From: Saururus chinensis
Taxonomy: Eukaryota > Streptophyta > Magnoliopsida > Piperales > Saururaceae
Length of the DNA stretch: 64,000 nt
Assembly: GCA_035235625.1 (NCBI GenBank)
Contig: CP141142.1
Coordinates: forward strand, 51,191,644 to 51,255,643
Direction: 5' to 3'
In this document: in pieces, positions 1 through 16,813 of the stretch
How the letters are laid out: every line of letters begins with the position of its first letter
How positions within the stretch are numbered: the stretch's first letter is position 1
Notes under the pieces: model-generated
Told to the model about the DNA's origin: nothing
The model's input: the letters and a program-made list of their open reading frames with translations, nothing else
Database searches by the model: none
Program-made: the position numbers and the translations under genes

Positions 1-3000
1 CCCCCTCATTTTTTTTACTTCTTTCACCCTTCTCCTTCAACTCCGGTGCTTGCCCGGTGCTGGCCGGTCAGATCTGACCGGAGAAAAAAAAGCTACGGTC
101 GCGACCACCAACGATAGTTGGCCCGCTGGCGATAGCGCCCAGGCCGCTGGTAGCCGTTCCACTCGTCGGATTTGGCCGGCCGACGCCGGAGTTGAAAGAG
201 AAGGGATGGGGGAGATATGTGGAAAGAAAGGAAAAAAAATAGGGTATGAATAGTCGCATTCTTTTCAATTCTAAGAGCTACATCAAGGTCCAAAATATCA
301 AGGTTGAATTTAACTTGCTCTTTCAAGTCTAAAAATTAAGGCCATGGAATATAGAAATGGAGGAAGCATGTGAATGTAAAAAAATAGGAATTGATGGTGG
401 AATTAAATAATGATGCTCAATATATTAGTGCTATGAATATTACATAATCAAACATATGGATAATACATATATAATAAATAACATAACTTTGATTTACTTT
501 TGGAAATAATATAATATTATGCTATTAAACTATTATGGTGTTTCCTATCACCTTGTAAGAATAATTAGCCAAGTGCACATATTAAGTCGGTTTGCTATCT
601 TTAGGTTAGCATTCCAATAGAGTGGATATCACTTTCAAATTATTCTTCAATAATTCAATGAATAATAGAATAGTGGTGCACCTTTGGGTCAATCATAAGA
701 ATTAAAATTTGCTAAATTATTCTATCAATAACATAAGGGAAATTTTGATAGGATATCATGATATATTTATTTTCTAAATACATTCCAATTGGGCCACTTT
801 GATGGCTACCCAAGTGTATCTTAATATAAAAAATTAAGTTATTAGAATAGTTTTACATAACATTATAAGTGAATATTTTAATGTACATAAATTAACATTC
901 AAAACTTAAATCTTATTTATAATTATTTCATAATGCGCAAACAGAAGCAAAACTAATAAATAAATAAAACAAATGGTATCGAAGCCTAGAGTTTCGAAAT
1001 ATTAATGCATTCAAATGGTAGGTGAGGTGATTAATAGTTCATAGCATGAAAGTTTGAATTTTTATGATTTTTTTGCCATTTTCAGATGATTTACAAAGGT
1101 TTTAATTTTTAATTGAATTGAAAGAAATGAAAAATACATTTCTTTTCATCTTGATTTGGCGGAAGGATTTCCATAGTTTGAGGATGATTGGTGTCTTAGG
1201 GACTGAGAAACAGAGGTCTCTGTTCTCTAGTATGTTTTCATTGTATGCTTCTATACATCTAGTCCAATGAAGAATATGAAGTGAAGGGTTAATAACAACT
1301 CATGGGTTTGTGAGTTTATCATTGGACTTGACCCTGAACCAAACCATCAAAACCTACAATAAAGCTACTACTGGACTCACATAACCCATGCAAAAATTCA
1401 TGCAACTATATACATGTGAACAACTAAGTGCATGTAACAACCACATGCATGTCTTAGGGACGTGACTCTGACAAATAATTTGACTCCCATGCTAATGTGC
1501 AACCAAATGCACGTGAAACAAGCGCGACCAGTTCACTCATGCCCGTATGTTTGGTTGATTTGTGTGCGACTAATGGTTTTGCGTACTTATATCTAAATAA
1601 ATAAATTAGATTTATATCTAATATGTTTTAAGAATACAACGTATCTGTATGCATACTTGATTGATGAAGTTTCTTATGAGAGATTTCTCTCCCTTGTCCT
1701 TTTTCTAATGATGATTTCCTGCTTGAGATGGATTGTGCATTGTCTCGTTAGTCCGTTGGGTGGAGAGAGGACATTCTCCTCTAATTTATTCTTAAGTAAC
1801 CACTTCCATCAAGCGATTGTAACATCCTAATTCAGAACCAATAAGAAACAAGATAATTAATTTTGTTATTATCCTAATTATCATGTAGGACCACTTAATT
1901 AACCAATAAAATTACTTACATTATATGCATGGAATGCTTGATTGTCAAATGAAGGGGACTCATTTTTTCTTTTTCAATGCAAATGCATATTCTCTTCTTT
2001 TGAAAGAAATTCGGCTTATATTTGACATCATAGAAAAAAAAAATTATCAGCCGTGACCAATCTCTCTCTCTTATTTTTTAATTATTAATTATTTGGAGCC
2101 ATTATCGGTTGTTGGGATCAACGGTGGGGACACTCCTTCTCTCCACGTGGCATTGTGGGTGAGGGGTGTACGAGTTGTTACCAATAAAAAAAATTTCAAA
2201 CTACAAAGACTTCATGCTCTGTTAACATGTCAAGAGTTTCAGTAAGTGACTCATCATCTAAGCTAAGGAATATGGATTCTAAATTCAAACGAAAATATGA
2301 AGTTTTCCGACTCAAAGGACTCTCGAGCAACCCATTCCACCATATATTTCTGCCCCCATCCGCCTTTCTGTTCCATCTACTGTAGTGTTTAAGCTCCATG
2401 AAAGTGCAACTTCTCCATAATTCTCTTGACAAATAGCATTCAGCACACTCATTAATATGGATGATATAAGCTGATACATTTCCACAAATTAAGGCACCAG
2501 ATCTCTTGATGTAGCTGAATCTTTAGGTTGAGGCACCTTTTTCTTCTATCGGTTTCAAGCTCGAGTGAGGTTTGCTCTGCTGTAAACCTCACCAAAGTTG
2601 TTGGCACCAACATCACTGATCAGGGATGTCCAAAAGAAACCATGAGCACAAACAAGGGCAAACGTGAAAAAACCATTAATACAACTTTTAAGGACAACAT
2701 ACCATAAGAACTAAAAGTCACATTACATTAAATTTTTGGAACATAATAAGTACATTCTTACGCCGAAGTAAATAATTGTTGAACAGAATTTTTTTATAAA
2801 ATGGCAGGGACAATAACGGTTTCCTCATCTGCTTGTATAGTGTAATTAGTGTTAGCAGAGCTTTTATCCACGTATTAGTATATAGAAGGTACTCTGCAAC
2901 AACCAGAGAGTCAATTATATCAAACAGCCTTTCATTACAACAACTTCCAGGTCAGGGGCGGAACCAGGTTTTCACTTTCAAATAAAAAACATAACTGTTT

Positions 3001-5022
3001 GAATCTAAAAAATGAGGTCAATACGATGGTTTTTTAGTTTCAAACTTTTCTTTAGATCATTGCGCTGCTGACAGTATTTGTTTATAACAAAGTATCATGT
3101 GTTCTGCTAATAAGGCCCAAATCTAACAATGTTTAGTTGCACCATTTGCTTAAGAAGTGTCCCTCCTTGACATTCAATAAGAAATGAATCAAAAAAGGTT
3201 GTGGTTGCAGGAGGTGCCGATTACACTCTGCACAATTGACTGCAATTCTTGTAATTTTCAAAATTTACGAAGACATAAACATACCCAAAGACATAGCCAT
3301 GGAGGATTGAAGTCGTGTTTTTGCTGTGTGCTCAAGAGGTGTTTCCGCTGAGGCGGGTGGATCTTAACAATCTCAAGTGTGATTATCAGCATTACTTCCA
3401 AAAGAGAGTAATCCTACAATTAATTAGAACCTTTTCCACGTACGAAGCCCTTACCGTTACACCAAAAACAATAGAAATAATTTCCTAGTAACAGCCCTCT
3501 ACGTATAAAAACTTCTACTCCATAAGAACTTCAGATCAAATTTAGAGTTCGAATCAATCCCAGCAAACTGCCGAACTTCAAATTCTAAGCCAGACAAGGA
3601 AAGCAATTTCGAATTCCAGCCAATGACGGGTAGAGCCTGTAGAGAATGAAAAATAACACAACCCGCTAAATCATTCGGGCTTGGTCTTCTTAATTCATAT
3701 TAAAAGCTTTACAACATATGACTGTAATCATGTCATACAAATGGAAAGAATCTACAACATAATATTACGTTCAGTCATTGTGTGTAACAGTCACAAAATT
3801 AATGGGATTTGGTTGTATAGAAATGGCATAATGTAAATCAATCTTTACATAATTAACAGCTTTTAAGAATATCCCTTTTGAATGAATGGCCAATCTTGAC
3901 TGAGATTATGTGTATTAGAGCCCTCTGCCCCATTCGCAAGTCTTGCATGACTCATCCTACCTCCTTGCAAGTCATTCTCTTGCTTCTTAGCAAAAGAAAA
4001 GAGGGAGAGAGAGAGTCATTTGTTCGCTTGCCTTATGTAAGGCAAATCCAGTTCATCAAGCATGAAAATCTTCATACCAGTTGAGTATCAAAGCAAAGTC
4101 TAATGTTTCACTTCAAGAGGAAAAAAAGCATTCACTCCTCTTTTATATATGAACATATTTCGATCGTTAATCGGCTGTAGACGACTTGCCAGCGACCGCT
4201 AAGTGGTGCTCATCCCATGGTTTGTGGGAGCCAGCTGAAGCAGGTCGGTTGATTTGAATCTGTGCTTATAGGCAAACCAAACTACTACAATTTGCAATAT
4301 ATTATCGTGTGGTCAGTCAGGATATCCTACGAGAAGCTGCTCAGATTTTAGATTGATCATCTATTGGATTGAAGAAGAAAGCTTTAAGTTAAAGAGGACG
4401 ATTTTGTGTGTTGAATTTTAGAATGGTAGACATTTCATGCACATGAACTAAAAATTCTAGTGAAGCAAACACTGATGCGACATTGAATCTGGAGCTGCTG
4501 CAATATGCAAACAAGAACGACAATTTGAACCCCTGACGCAGTGATTTAAGTTCTTGTTTGCTCAGTTTGACATGATTTAAGGGGCTGATTATCAAGAAGT
4601 TCATGTGAAGAATGATCTTTTAGGTGAAGGCACTTTCTTTTGGAAACTGTAGCCCGTACTGATGTTGCTCACTCGGACTTGCTAATGTGAAGGCAAAATT
4701 TCATGAGTCATTTACTAATTGATACCTGATATGGCCGTCACAGACAAATGAAGCCCAAGCACCATAAATTACAGGGAAATTTAAAATCACCTCAATTGGA
4801 AGTGAAGGAAGCTGTTAGTACGGTAGTACCAGAGATGTGCATAAACCCTACTACAAAATAGAACAAGTTCAGTTTAGGAAAATTCATTTTTTTGGTGCAT
4901 AAAAAAAATATCTGCGCAATGACTTCTCTTGTATAAAACTGACTCCATAATACATTAATACTGTGTAGTACATAGAGATTTATAGGATAGAAAGTCTTTA
5001 TCAGAAAGATTTAAGAAAAAAG
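1..5022. other. Gene-poor intergenic DNA
   Basis: No gene I can recognise. The first 200 bases are GC-rich (many CCGG and GGCC words) and unlike the AT-rich DNA that follows, which suggests the edge of a repeat. From 250 to 2150 the sequence is AT-rich with many stops in all frames. At about 1299-1395 a weak inverted repeat pairs a left arm around CATGGGTTTGTGAG with a right arm around CTCACATAACCCATG, which may be an old foldback MITE. An unidentified open stretch on the minus strand (2196-2522) is listed separately. From 2.6 to 5.0 kb I see nothing coding. Confidence 0.6.
2196..2522 (-). other. Unidentified open stretch, possible exon or gene relic
   Basis: About 108 codons on the minus strand stay open in AT-rich surroundings where stops are otherwise frequent, ending at a TGA/TAA-type stop near 2196. 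The translation has coding-like composition: an early part with ICGNVSAYIIHINEC, then a Cys/Trp/Arg-rich part (CYLSRELWRSC, RWNRK, IWWNG) and an acidic, leucine-rich tail (LSLDDESLTETLDML). A splice-acceptor-like TTCAG precedes it at about 2520, just after an in-frame stop. I do not recognise the family and see no partner exons. It may be a gene fragment, a captured exon or chance. Confidence 0.25.
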
Positions 5023-5095
5023 CGCCGTCTGTGGGAATCGAACCCACGACCACATGGTTAAAAGCCATGCGCTCTACCAGCTGAGCTAAGACGGC
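5023..5095 (-). tRNA. tRNA-Lys (anticodon UUU)
   Basis: Read on the minus strand this 73-nt stretch folds into a full cloverleaf. The acceptor stem pairs GCCGTCT with AGACGGC, the D arm has TTAGCTCAGCTGGTAGAG, the anticodon stem is CATGG/CCATG with loop CTTTTAA (anticodon TTT, positions 34-36), and the T arm has the GGTTCGATCC box. The internal A box and B box promoters of RNA polymerase III are therefore present. No CCA is encoded, as usual for nuclear genes. It has no intron. It lies about 250 bases upstream of the HEMC start codon on the opposite strand. Confidence 0.96.
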
Positions 5096-5242
5096 TGCTC
5101 TACATACAATGTAATTTATAATTATCTGATAAATAAAGCAGCACACACCGCGGTTAAAAAACAGAGAGCAATGGAAAGGGGATTTGGGGCGGGATTGGCA
5201 TTGGCCCAGACCCCTGACGTTATCTATCTGTATTGTAAATCC

Positions 5243-5283
5243 CCGCCTTCGCCTTCGCCTTCCCCTTCGCCTTCTCCTTCGCC
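5243..5283. repeat. Hexanucleotide microsatellite in HEMC 5' leader
   Basis: Imperfect CCTTCG/CCTTCC/CCTTCT repeats, about seven units. They lie between the tRNA-Lys gene and the HEMC start codon and probably within the HEMC 5' untranslated leader. Pyrimidine-rich leaders of this kind are common in plant genes for plastid proteins. A length effect on expression is only a possibility. Confidence 0.85.
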
Positions 5284-5346
5284 CCCATCATCAACACACC
5301 ACCAAAGTCTCTCCCTATCTTTCCCTCGCAGCTCTTCCCGAATCCA

Positions 5347-9116
<3,770 letters not shown>

Positions 9117-9930
9117 ATGTGATTTCAAAAGGTAGAGAACGGGAATTTGGAAACAGTTTCCATTTTTTGTAGCGTGCATCAAGCATGTTTATTGAACTTT
9201 TGAAGTTGAGTTTGTAATTTACGATGTTCTGTAATTTAATGTATGTTAGGATATTTTGGACATTTATTTTCATGTGTAGAAAAAATGTCACTTTTCTCCT
9301 TTTTGTTGATTTGATTCTTGAGAATGTAACCTATCACATAAGTTGGAGTACGGTTGTTATTTTAATGATGATTGTTTAGGATGTGTAGTGGGATTTCTTA
9401 GGATGTGGAATAGTGGAAATTATCCTAGTGGTTCACAAAATACACCTCATATTGGTTTTTGAAAGAATGAATCAACAGTCAAAACTTCAGGAGGCTGAAC
9501 TGGCACTATTGGATTTGAATCTCTATCCTTGCTAAGGCCTGATTATACAAAAAATTGTCGAAGTGTTTTTTATTTTTTTGAGTTTTAATTTATTATCAGT
9601 TGCCTTTTTTGAACATTTGATATTTCTGTGTTAATGTTTAAAGCTCATTATGGTTCCAATACTTTTGTGAAACAAATTTTAGTTTTTGAAAGGGTAGCAT
9701 TTTTTTTTATTGATTATAGAGCAAAGTACAAAAAATAAAAATACTCCTATCCAATATTAATAGCTATATTTAAAAAAAAAAGTAATTTTTATTGAAAAAA
9801 GGAAAATAAACTTATGATACTCTTTTTAAGTATCTAATCATTTAAATTGAACCAAATGGATATATTAATATGGAACAATTTTTTTGGTCAATTGGAGCTA
9901 TTAATTTTAGGATGGAGGTGTCTCTCTATG

Positions 9931-10143
9931 GGAAGTATTTTTCATGCTCTCTACTCACTGTGAGCCGAGTGTAACGAACGCATGTGAAATGTTTATTTTT
10001 GAAATCGATGGTGTACACACTAGCTCAAGTAGTACTTATGCTAATGTGCGCTAACGTGTTCGTCATCAATTTAAAAAATGAATGCTTCACGTATGTTCTA
10101 TACGCCCGACTCATTGTGAGAGTGGAGCATGAAAAATACTTTC
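9931..10143. repeat. Foldback MITE, family A, copy 1
   Basis: Imperfect terminal inverted repeats: GGAAGTATTTTTCATGCTCT at the left and its complement AGTGGAGCATGAAAAATACTT at the right, each followed inward by a GTGAGCC/GACTCATTGTGAG block. The interior has TTATGCTAATGTGCGCTAAC, a motif shared with the other copies. It is about 213 bp, has no coding capacity, and I see no clear target duplication. Confidence 0.7.
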
Positions 10144-10742
10144 ATGTCTATAAATGTCATTTTTATTACAAAATTGATAGAGATTGTACTAAGGTAATAA
10201 AAGATAACGTGTATTATGAAAATAATACTTTTCAATTGTCTGTCCATAAATGTGATTAGGAAGCTGATATGTTAACTCCACTGTTTTTTACACTAAATAC
10301 TCCAGCTTCTAGTTTGATTGAGAAAAGTGAATGATCATGCGGTTATTGTCACCAAACTGATGGAATTTAGATCTTTTATGAAAACGTGACTCACTTGTTC
10401 TTTACAAGGGCTAACAAAAGAAATCTTTCTTGAGTTTCAGTCATCTTGTATACTTCAAAAGGCATACTTTTGTTCCCATAAAAGTCTTCATACGACTATG
10501 TACATAATACACTGAATTACCAAATTGGCAGGGGCTAAGTTCTGTGATTATTTGGGTTACAAACATATGCGATGACTGGGTTCACTAGCTTATTAGAGTG
10601 GAACAGCATAACAGCCCACCCCATATTTGTTCTAAAGCTTTAATCCATTGTTTTCCATCTTGCTAACATGGTTTGGAGTATGCACAACTACTAGACCATT
10701 GGATCTTTGGTAAATACCGGTTCAGCAAGCATGGTTAAATAT

Positions 10743-10943
10743 GGAAAGCGTTGAGCTGGGCGTAAGTTACGCATAGGAGTTCTTAATATTTAAAATCTAC
10801 AGTGCACACGTTAGCGTATGTTAATATTAATGGTACTAAAGATAATATGTGTTAGTATATGCACCATTGATCTCATGGATAAAAGACTCTCATGCACGAC
10901 TTACACTCATCTCATTATCTATGTGGAACTTAAAAAATGCTTC
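10743..10943. repeat. Foldback MITE, family A, copy 2 (diverged)
   Basis: The left end GGAAAGCGTTGAGCTGGGCG and the right end TGGAACTTAAAAAATGCTTCC match the family termini in degraded form. The interior carries CACACGTTAGCGTATGTTAA followed by its rough complement GTGTTAGTATATGCACCATT, the same core inverted repeat found in the 17.6 kb and 61.6 kb copies. It has no coding capacity. The boundaries are less sure than for copy 1. Confidence 0.5.
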
Positions 10944-13859
10944 CTACATACAAGGACTTGAGACTGTTTTCTTGGTTAAAGAGTCAAGTATACATGGATT
11001 CAGTTCACACATATACTTATGCACCATTTACTTTTGGGCCACATGATTTTTTTTTCATATTTTCGAACAGTTTTTGTAAAGAGTCTTGTTTATATATGCC
11101 AAGTGCACGTGGATGCTAGCGTATCGGATGTTTAAGATTGTATGATTGAATGCGTGTGACCCATATTACTCATGAGGCAGGTGAATCACAACTCAACCCC
11201 TTGATTTGATACGTGTTGTGAGATCACAATCTTTCTTTCACATCGTACTAGATGCACATGGTATATTAACTTTTTCTTCTATAAAAATCTCCTCTCTTAA
11301 GACATTTTTATTATTCGTTTTGGTAACATTGTTTTTGGTTATTGAATGCACTTTCTAACTGACAAGAGGCTTTTTAGCCGTGTTTAGTATACGTTATGCG
11401 ATAGAAAAACCTATGGAGCAACAATTCTTGAATAATTTTTACAAATAAAGCTTTTTTGTGGCCATCTTTATTTCTTATGGAATTTACAATCTAGAAACCC
11501 ATCGGCCATCACATATAGCAATTAAAATATGCTACAATAAAAAATAAAATTTAAAGGCATATGACAAACATCCAAAACTAAAATGAGAGTATTGTTGATA
11601 ACTGAGGACAAACATTTATATGTTTGAGAAAACAAATAAGGGAGGATAATGAGTGTCACCGGATTTTTAAAACTCTTTTTAATATAGAATTTGTGATAAA
11701 TTATGAAAAAATTTAAATACAAAATAAATCACCCAATTAATTATCCAGGTCTTGATAATTAGGGTTTACAAATACGAATATCAAAATATATGATATTATT
11801 ACACTTATCAAAATTTTATAAATAGTAGGTACAAGTTTGTTGTCTGTTTATAAATAAATAACTAAATACAATTGGCTCTCGCACGAGTAATTACAATACT
11901 TAAAAATTACAAAAATAAAAAACTATGTCCCACTAGTGCAATATCATCCTCAATCGCACATCAACATTATGATATCACTAGTCCTCATTTAAAGAATCTA
12001 CAACCAACAAGACTAAACAACAACAAAATATTTCATTTTATTAGAATAAATTTTTCAAAAGAACAAAAGTAGTAATTAATATTTTTCGGATTAGGCCAAC
12101 ATCACTAAGTTGTTAGTTACTTACGTACTTATAAGGCAACATCTTCAATGCTATTATAACAAGATCAAATTGATACATAGTTATGCCTAGAAACTACAAT
12201 ATCTCAAGAAACATAATATCAAATATATAATGCTTAAGTATTTAAAATAGTATACATTTGATGCAAATCTTTTAGGTGTTCCACTTGTTCTTATTAAATA
12301 AGCAAAATCAAATAATTTTATTAATTATCTTTTGAACGATTGTTCAATAATTAATAACCCCGTCAAATCCTAAAGACAAGCAGACTCATTAAATGTCAAC
12401 TTAAGTGAGAAATTATACAACCACCATGGATTATCGTTGAAAGGGAATCATCCATAGTGCGGCTCTAAAATCTATTAGGAAGTACCATAACTCAACTTAG
12501 CTCTTAAGGACCTAACTAGAGTGAAAATGTATGACCCACAACTGTGCCTGAAGAGAAGTGGTGTAAGAAGCCAACAAAGCAGGATGTCATCTAATCCAAA
12601 TACGTGTATACTCAATGATTATAACAAGATCAGGTGTGAGCCCGGCTCATGCAAAACTTCCTCCAACAGGGATGTGCAACTACATGGTCAAATCAACAGC
12701 TCCTCAATAGAGCTAAGACACAGAAAAACTATTCTAAACCCTACATGTGCACGACAAACAAACAAGGATTTAAAATGACTATCCAAAACCCTAGTAATCT
12801 CTTTTAGACTAAGGTCAAGACTCAAAATTGTCATTGGTTCATTAACCAAGGTAAATTGTTAGGTTGCATTATTCACTTCATGAACTAGTACAAAACCCTT
12901 CTAGGGGTATTTTAGCCTTTATTTTGATTAAGTGTTCTTCTCTAATCCAAAGTTATCTAACCCCATTGATTAATCTTTTATTAATCTTAAGGAAATAATA
13001 AATTACTACTATCACAATATCAATAATAAATATTAAATTAAATAAAAACATAAATAATACAGATCCACATAGGTCTAAAAGAATTGTAATATCAAGGGTT
13101 AACTCAATTACAACAATAGAAAGACTCATACTCTTGTGCTCTAATTCTCTTAGGGTTAGGAACATCTTTTTATTTTATGAGAATGAGTTATAATGCATCT
13201 AAGGGCATTAGAGTAATTTTTTCCATGAGACATAATTCTCTTCATTTTTGGGTAAGCCCTTGACCTCTCAAGAGGTTTCAATCTCAAATTAGCCTATTAA
13301 TTCCACTCAGGCAAATGCAGGTTAGTCTGCTCATAAGGGTATTTTTATTATTTTGTTTGGGGCTTTTTAAACTCTAATGGATCCAAAACTATTCTAAGAA
13401 GTACTCCTTGATGTCATGGACCTGTGACAATTTTTTAGACATTTGTTGGGGTTACCCCTTGAACTGACCTTGGTTTGTTCTATAGTTCACCCTTAATTCT
13501 ATGGGTAAGATAGTTAATATCCACTTGTTGGGATTTTTCTCTACTATGTAAATTGGTCAATAGTTTAAGTATACATTAACCTCTCAATGGGATTTTCCCT
13601 AATTTTTTAACTTCACTTATAGGCCCTTGAACCGAAGCTCCTAAGTTGGGTAATTGAATATTACACTACAATTCAGCTATAAAGGTTAAATGCTTATTTC
13701 ACATACTTTAGGATTTTTCCACCAATTGAAACTTCATCAAAACACTTGTAAAAGTCTTTAGATCTAAGGGTAATTTTGTTAATTTTTTTAAAAAGTAAAA
13801 GTACCTAAACCGAACCCAGTTCAATACTTTTTGTTTTTTTAAAGCAAGTCAGTTGGACC

Positions 13860-14530
13860 TAGTTCAGCCGAGCCCCGGTCAAATGGGTCGAGTCACCCGA
13901 CTCAGCCCGAACCGCGACCCGATGACTTGCTTTGTGGGTCGTCTTCCACGTAGCCAGCCAGATGGGCACCGCCTTCGGCTGCCATGACTAAGCAAAGGCT
14001 TAGGGCTAGTTCAACTGCCTACACGCAGTAGAACCAACAACCTTGGCTGCACCACCATCCAGTGGCTGGTCGGGCATTTTTTTTTGTGCGATCTATCCAA
14101 GGTAGCAGGTGACCGCCTATCACGGCTAGGCGAGGGGCCAGCTCAATTGGACCGTTGTCTCCTAGCGGGTTCAAGACTCTAAGTCTCGTCACGTGCCAGG
14201 ATCCAACCCACGATGTAGGTATTCTTCTCCATGCTTGGCTAGAGGTTTTTGGCCTCTTGTCAGCATGGTGGCCGCCCGACACAACCTAGCAAGGGTTGTG
14301 TCGACCGGACAACCGTCACACGGCGCGTCAGGAGTTCATGTCCCATTGCTGGTTGGAGGGACTCAATCTGTCTCTCTCTCTCTCATTCGCTCTCTGGTTC
14401 ATTGAGTAGAACCACCCGCAGATTCTGGTAGCTCTGACACTTGTCCCATTGGAAGCTAGGAAAGCGAAAAGGCAAGCCATTCTACCCCATCCAGCTTCTC
14501 ATTCTCCGGCAAGCATGGAAACATTGGTGA
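13860..14530. other. GC-rich anomalous block, origin unknown
   Basis: A stretch of markedly higher GC than the surrounding 11-16 kb, with repeated CCCGACTC, GGGTCG and CGGCTAGG words. No long open frame fits a known gene, and there is no splice pattern I trust. The sharp composition change suggests inserted repeat DNA, possibly the non-coding part of a transposable element, but I found neither terminal repeats nor target duplications. Confidence 0.4.
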
Positions 14531-15771
14531 TTGGCCGTGGGCCGATGAAGCCGATTGCTCCTATTATTTTAAGATAATATGGGCTAAAACAGAAATAATT
14601 TGTTCAATTCTAAAAGAAAATTAATGCATTAAGTAATCTTACCTCATCAATACTCCAGTTTTCCCAAATGGTCCTCTTCGATTCCGTTGTTGGCCGCCTT
14701 CATCAGAAAACTTTTATGATGACTTCTTTTCTCTCCTCCCCTCCAGGTTCAAAAGGCCCCTTCAAATAAGTCATAATATTATTTTTATATTTATAGGGAT
14801 TAAGGTTCCTAATCTTCTTAGAAGTTGGGCCGAAGGTAACTACTTGGGTTAATTTTTTAATAATTTATGTCACCTTAATTACCCGGGCACGTAGCATGCC
14901 TAAAATAGCCCATTTGCGCATCTAATCCAGCTAAATAAGCCATGTGTGACATGTTCAATTTTAAATTGTCATAACTCTCTCATCTAAACTATGATTCATG
15001 CGTTCTTAGTGGTGTTTCGAACCTCTTTCTATCTACTTTTTAACTACATAGGTTTCAACATAAATTTTATTTATTTAAGAATTTATTTAAAGGTCATGAG
15101 GTCAACACACTATTTTTTACATACTCAATTTTAAAAATATAAAAAATCCAAAATATTTAAATGAGTCAATCAAACTTAAATTAAAGTTTAGCATTGATTG
15201 GGATGAATATCCGGAATGTTTGGTTTCGTTCTTTAAAAAGAACATTACCGTTCATAGAAAGAAGGAAACTTAACCAACTTGCTCAATATTATTCAGTCCA
15301 ATGAAACTTAAGACAATACTTCACTCTCACGCATCTGGTGGTAAGGACACTTACCAGTTACCACTGACCACATCCACAAATCAAATGAGCACCAACTTTA
15401 CACAAAATAGGAAAAAAATACAACTCTTGCACAGGTTGCATTGGGACCAAGCAAAAAGAAACAAAAGTTGTGATAAAGACAAAAGTTCAGGTACGAGTTG
15501 CCTCAAATAACAGTCCCCCCCAAACCTCAGGTTCTTTTATTGTTTTATGTGCCCAAAGTTTGCATTCTTCAGATGCCCATATCACAACGCGTGGCAGTAC
15601 TAAGATTATCTAGCTGAAGATTCTCTTCTTCCCCTGAACTCAATCCCCTTTTCTTACGTTCTTGATAAGTTATGAACTGTTATGTTTTCAGATTTGCCAT
15701 ACAGTATGAGCACTGGACTTAATAAATAGGAAGGTGGCCATTCACATGATACAGTGAGGAGCGAGGAGAGG

Positions 15772-16023
15772 ATGGGGAAGAACGTGAGAGAGCTGAAGAG
15801 GAGATGTGGTGATCAAGTCCCTCGAGGATTTGTGCCGCTGCTCGTCGGCTCCGACACAGAAAACCAGAGGTTCCTCATTCGAACGGAGCTCCTCAAGCAC
15901 CCGGCCATTGTCTCCTTGCTCGACATTGCTGCTTGTGAGTTTGGTTACAGTCAACATGGCATCCTAAAGATACCCTGCGACATTGAGTATTTCCGAAAAG
16001 TAGTGCATGAGATCTCCACATAA
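15772..16023 (+). CDS. SAUR-family auxin-responsive protein
   Basis: Intronless gene for 83 residues, the usual form and size for small auxin-up RNA proteins, which in studied members inhibit PP2C-D phosphatases and so raise plasma-membrane H+-ATPase activity and cell expansion. The order is typical: a basic N-terminus (KNVRELKRRC), then VPRGFVPLLVG, a FLIRTELLKHPAIVSLLDIA core, CEFGYSQHGILKIPC and a short C-terminal helix. The open frame reaches back to 15754 only by a GTG, so the ATG at 15772 (MGKNV) is chosen. It stands alone in a repeat-rich region, whereas many SAUR genes are in tandem arrays. The subgroup cannot be fixed by eye. Confidence 0.88.
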   Translation: MGKNVRELKRRCGDQVPRGFVPLLVGSDTENQRFLIRTELLKHPAIVSLLDIAACEFGYSQHGILKIPCDIEYFRKVVHEIST

Positions 16024-16716
16024 ATTGGTGCTCCTTTTTCTGATGATGCATCCCCTTTTGTACGCTTAGTTAAATTACTTCTTGGGTACAGACCAATCCC
16101 AAGAAAAACATCACGGGTTCAGGCTCTAGCTTATTAATAAAAGAGGCAAAAAAAAAACCTAGTTAGACAATCGAGTTGTTTGTGTTTTTCCATATGTACA
16201 ACCCGTCGGTTGATTGAGTTGCCAGAATGGCTTATACTATGATACTTGTTTTGACTGTATGTGAACTTTGTATTTTTTTTTAAAATCCAAAACTAATGAA
16301 GAGTGATAAGATGGAAAATTTTCATAAGACCATGACCAGGAAGTATTAATAAGCATGGCCGAGATTATCAACTTCCGATTAAAACACAACTGCCGAAGAG
16401 CTTCCGTTTTTTCTTATTACCTACGAGCTTCCTTAGAATGGGAAGCATTTGCTGTCAAATTTGTTTGCGAACCTTGCAAATTACATGTACAAAGTTTCTG
16501 ATGAGTTACACCAGAAGGTAGCTGTGACCAGTTTTAAAGTTATACTAGTGTGGCGACGAAGACAGGCCAACCTACAAAGTAGTCTGCAATCATTTTACTT
16601 CAATGAGGGGATGATGACAAAGCGAAGTTAACTTGAGCTCGATCTGATTTCGAGCCGAAGTAAGCCACCTTGATTTCAGCATTGTGCCAAGCCGAGCTGG
16701 CTTTTCTTTTCTTATA

Positions 16717-16806
16717 CTCCCCGGTCCCACATTAATAGCTTAATTTGGTTTTCGAAGTGAACTAATTTTGAAATGCCAAATAAAACTATTAATTTGGGAC
16801 AGGGAG
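16717..16806. mobile_element. Stowaway-type MITE (Tc1/mariner)
   Basis: A 90-bp element flanked by TA on both sides (16715-16716 and 16807-16808), the expected Stowaway target duplication. The left end CTCCCCGGTCCCACATTAAT and the complement of the right end, CTCCCTGTCCCAAATTAATA, match closely over about 21 bases. There is no coding capacity. Partial relatives of the same end sequence occur elsewhere in the window (near 9760, 17038, 24400, 35538, 55812 and 58620). Confidence 0.85.
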
Positions 16807-16813
16807 TATCATG

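Larger units (their letters stand above)
9117..15771. other. Repeat-rich intergenic region
   Basis: No gene recognised. Around 9755-9880 there is a degraded Stowaway-like stretch (TACTCCTATCCAATATTAAT at one side, ATATTAATATGGAAC at the other). Two copies of a foldback family are listed separately (9931-10143, 10743-10943). From 11.2 to 13.8 kb the DNA is AT-rich with no supported open frame. A GC-rich block at about 13860-14530 differs sharply in composition. From 14.5 to 15.7 kb nothing coding is seen apart from the region just upstream of the SAUR gene. Confidence 0.6.

Noticed and set aside
2955-2990. GGGGCGGAACCAGG and, at 59456, TAGGGGCGGAGACAC as ends of the same MITE
   Set aside because: The words resemble a common plant repeat end, but I could find no opposite end or target duplication at either place.
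14193-14431. Plus-strand frames in the GC-rich block as a gene
   Set aside because: No recognisable domain, no splice structure, and frames exist on both strands as expected from composition alone.
15754-15771. Upstream extension of the SAUR protein
   Set aside because: The extension begins at GTG; the ATG at 15772 gives the usual SAUR N-terminus.
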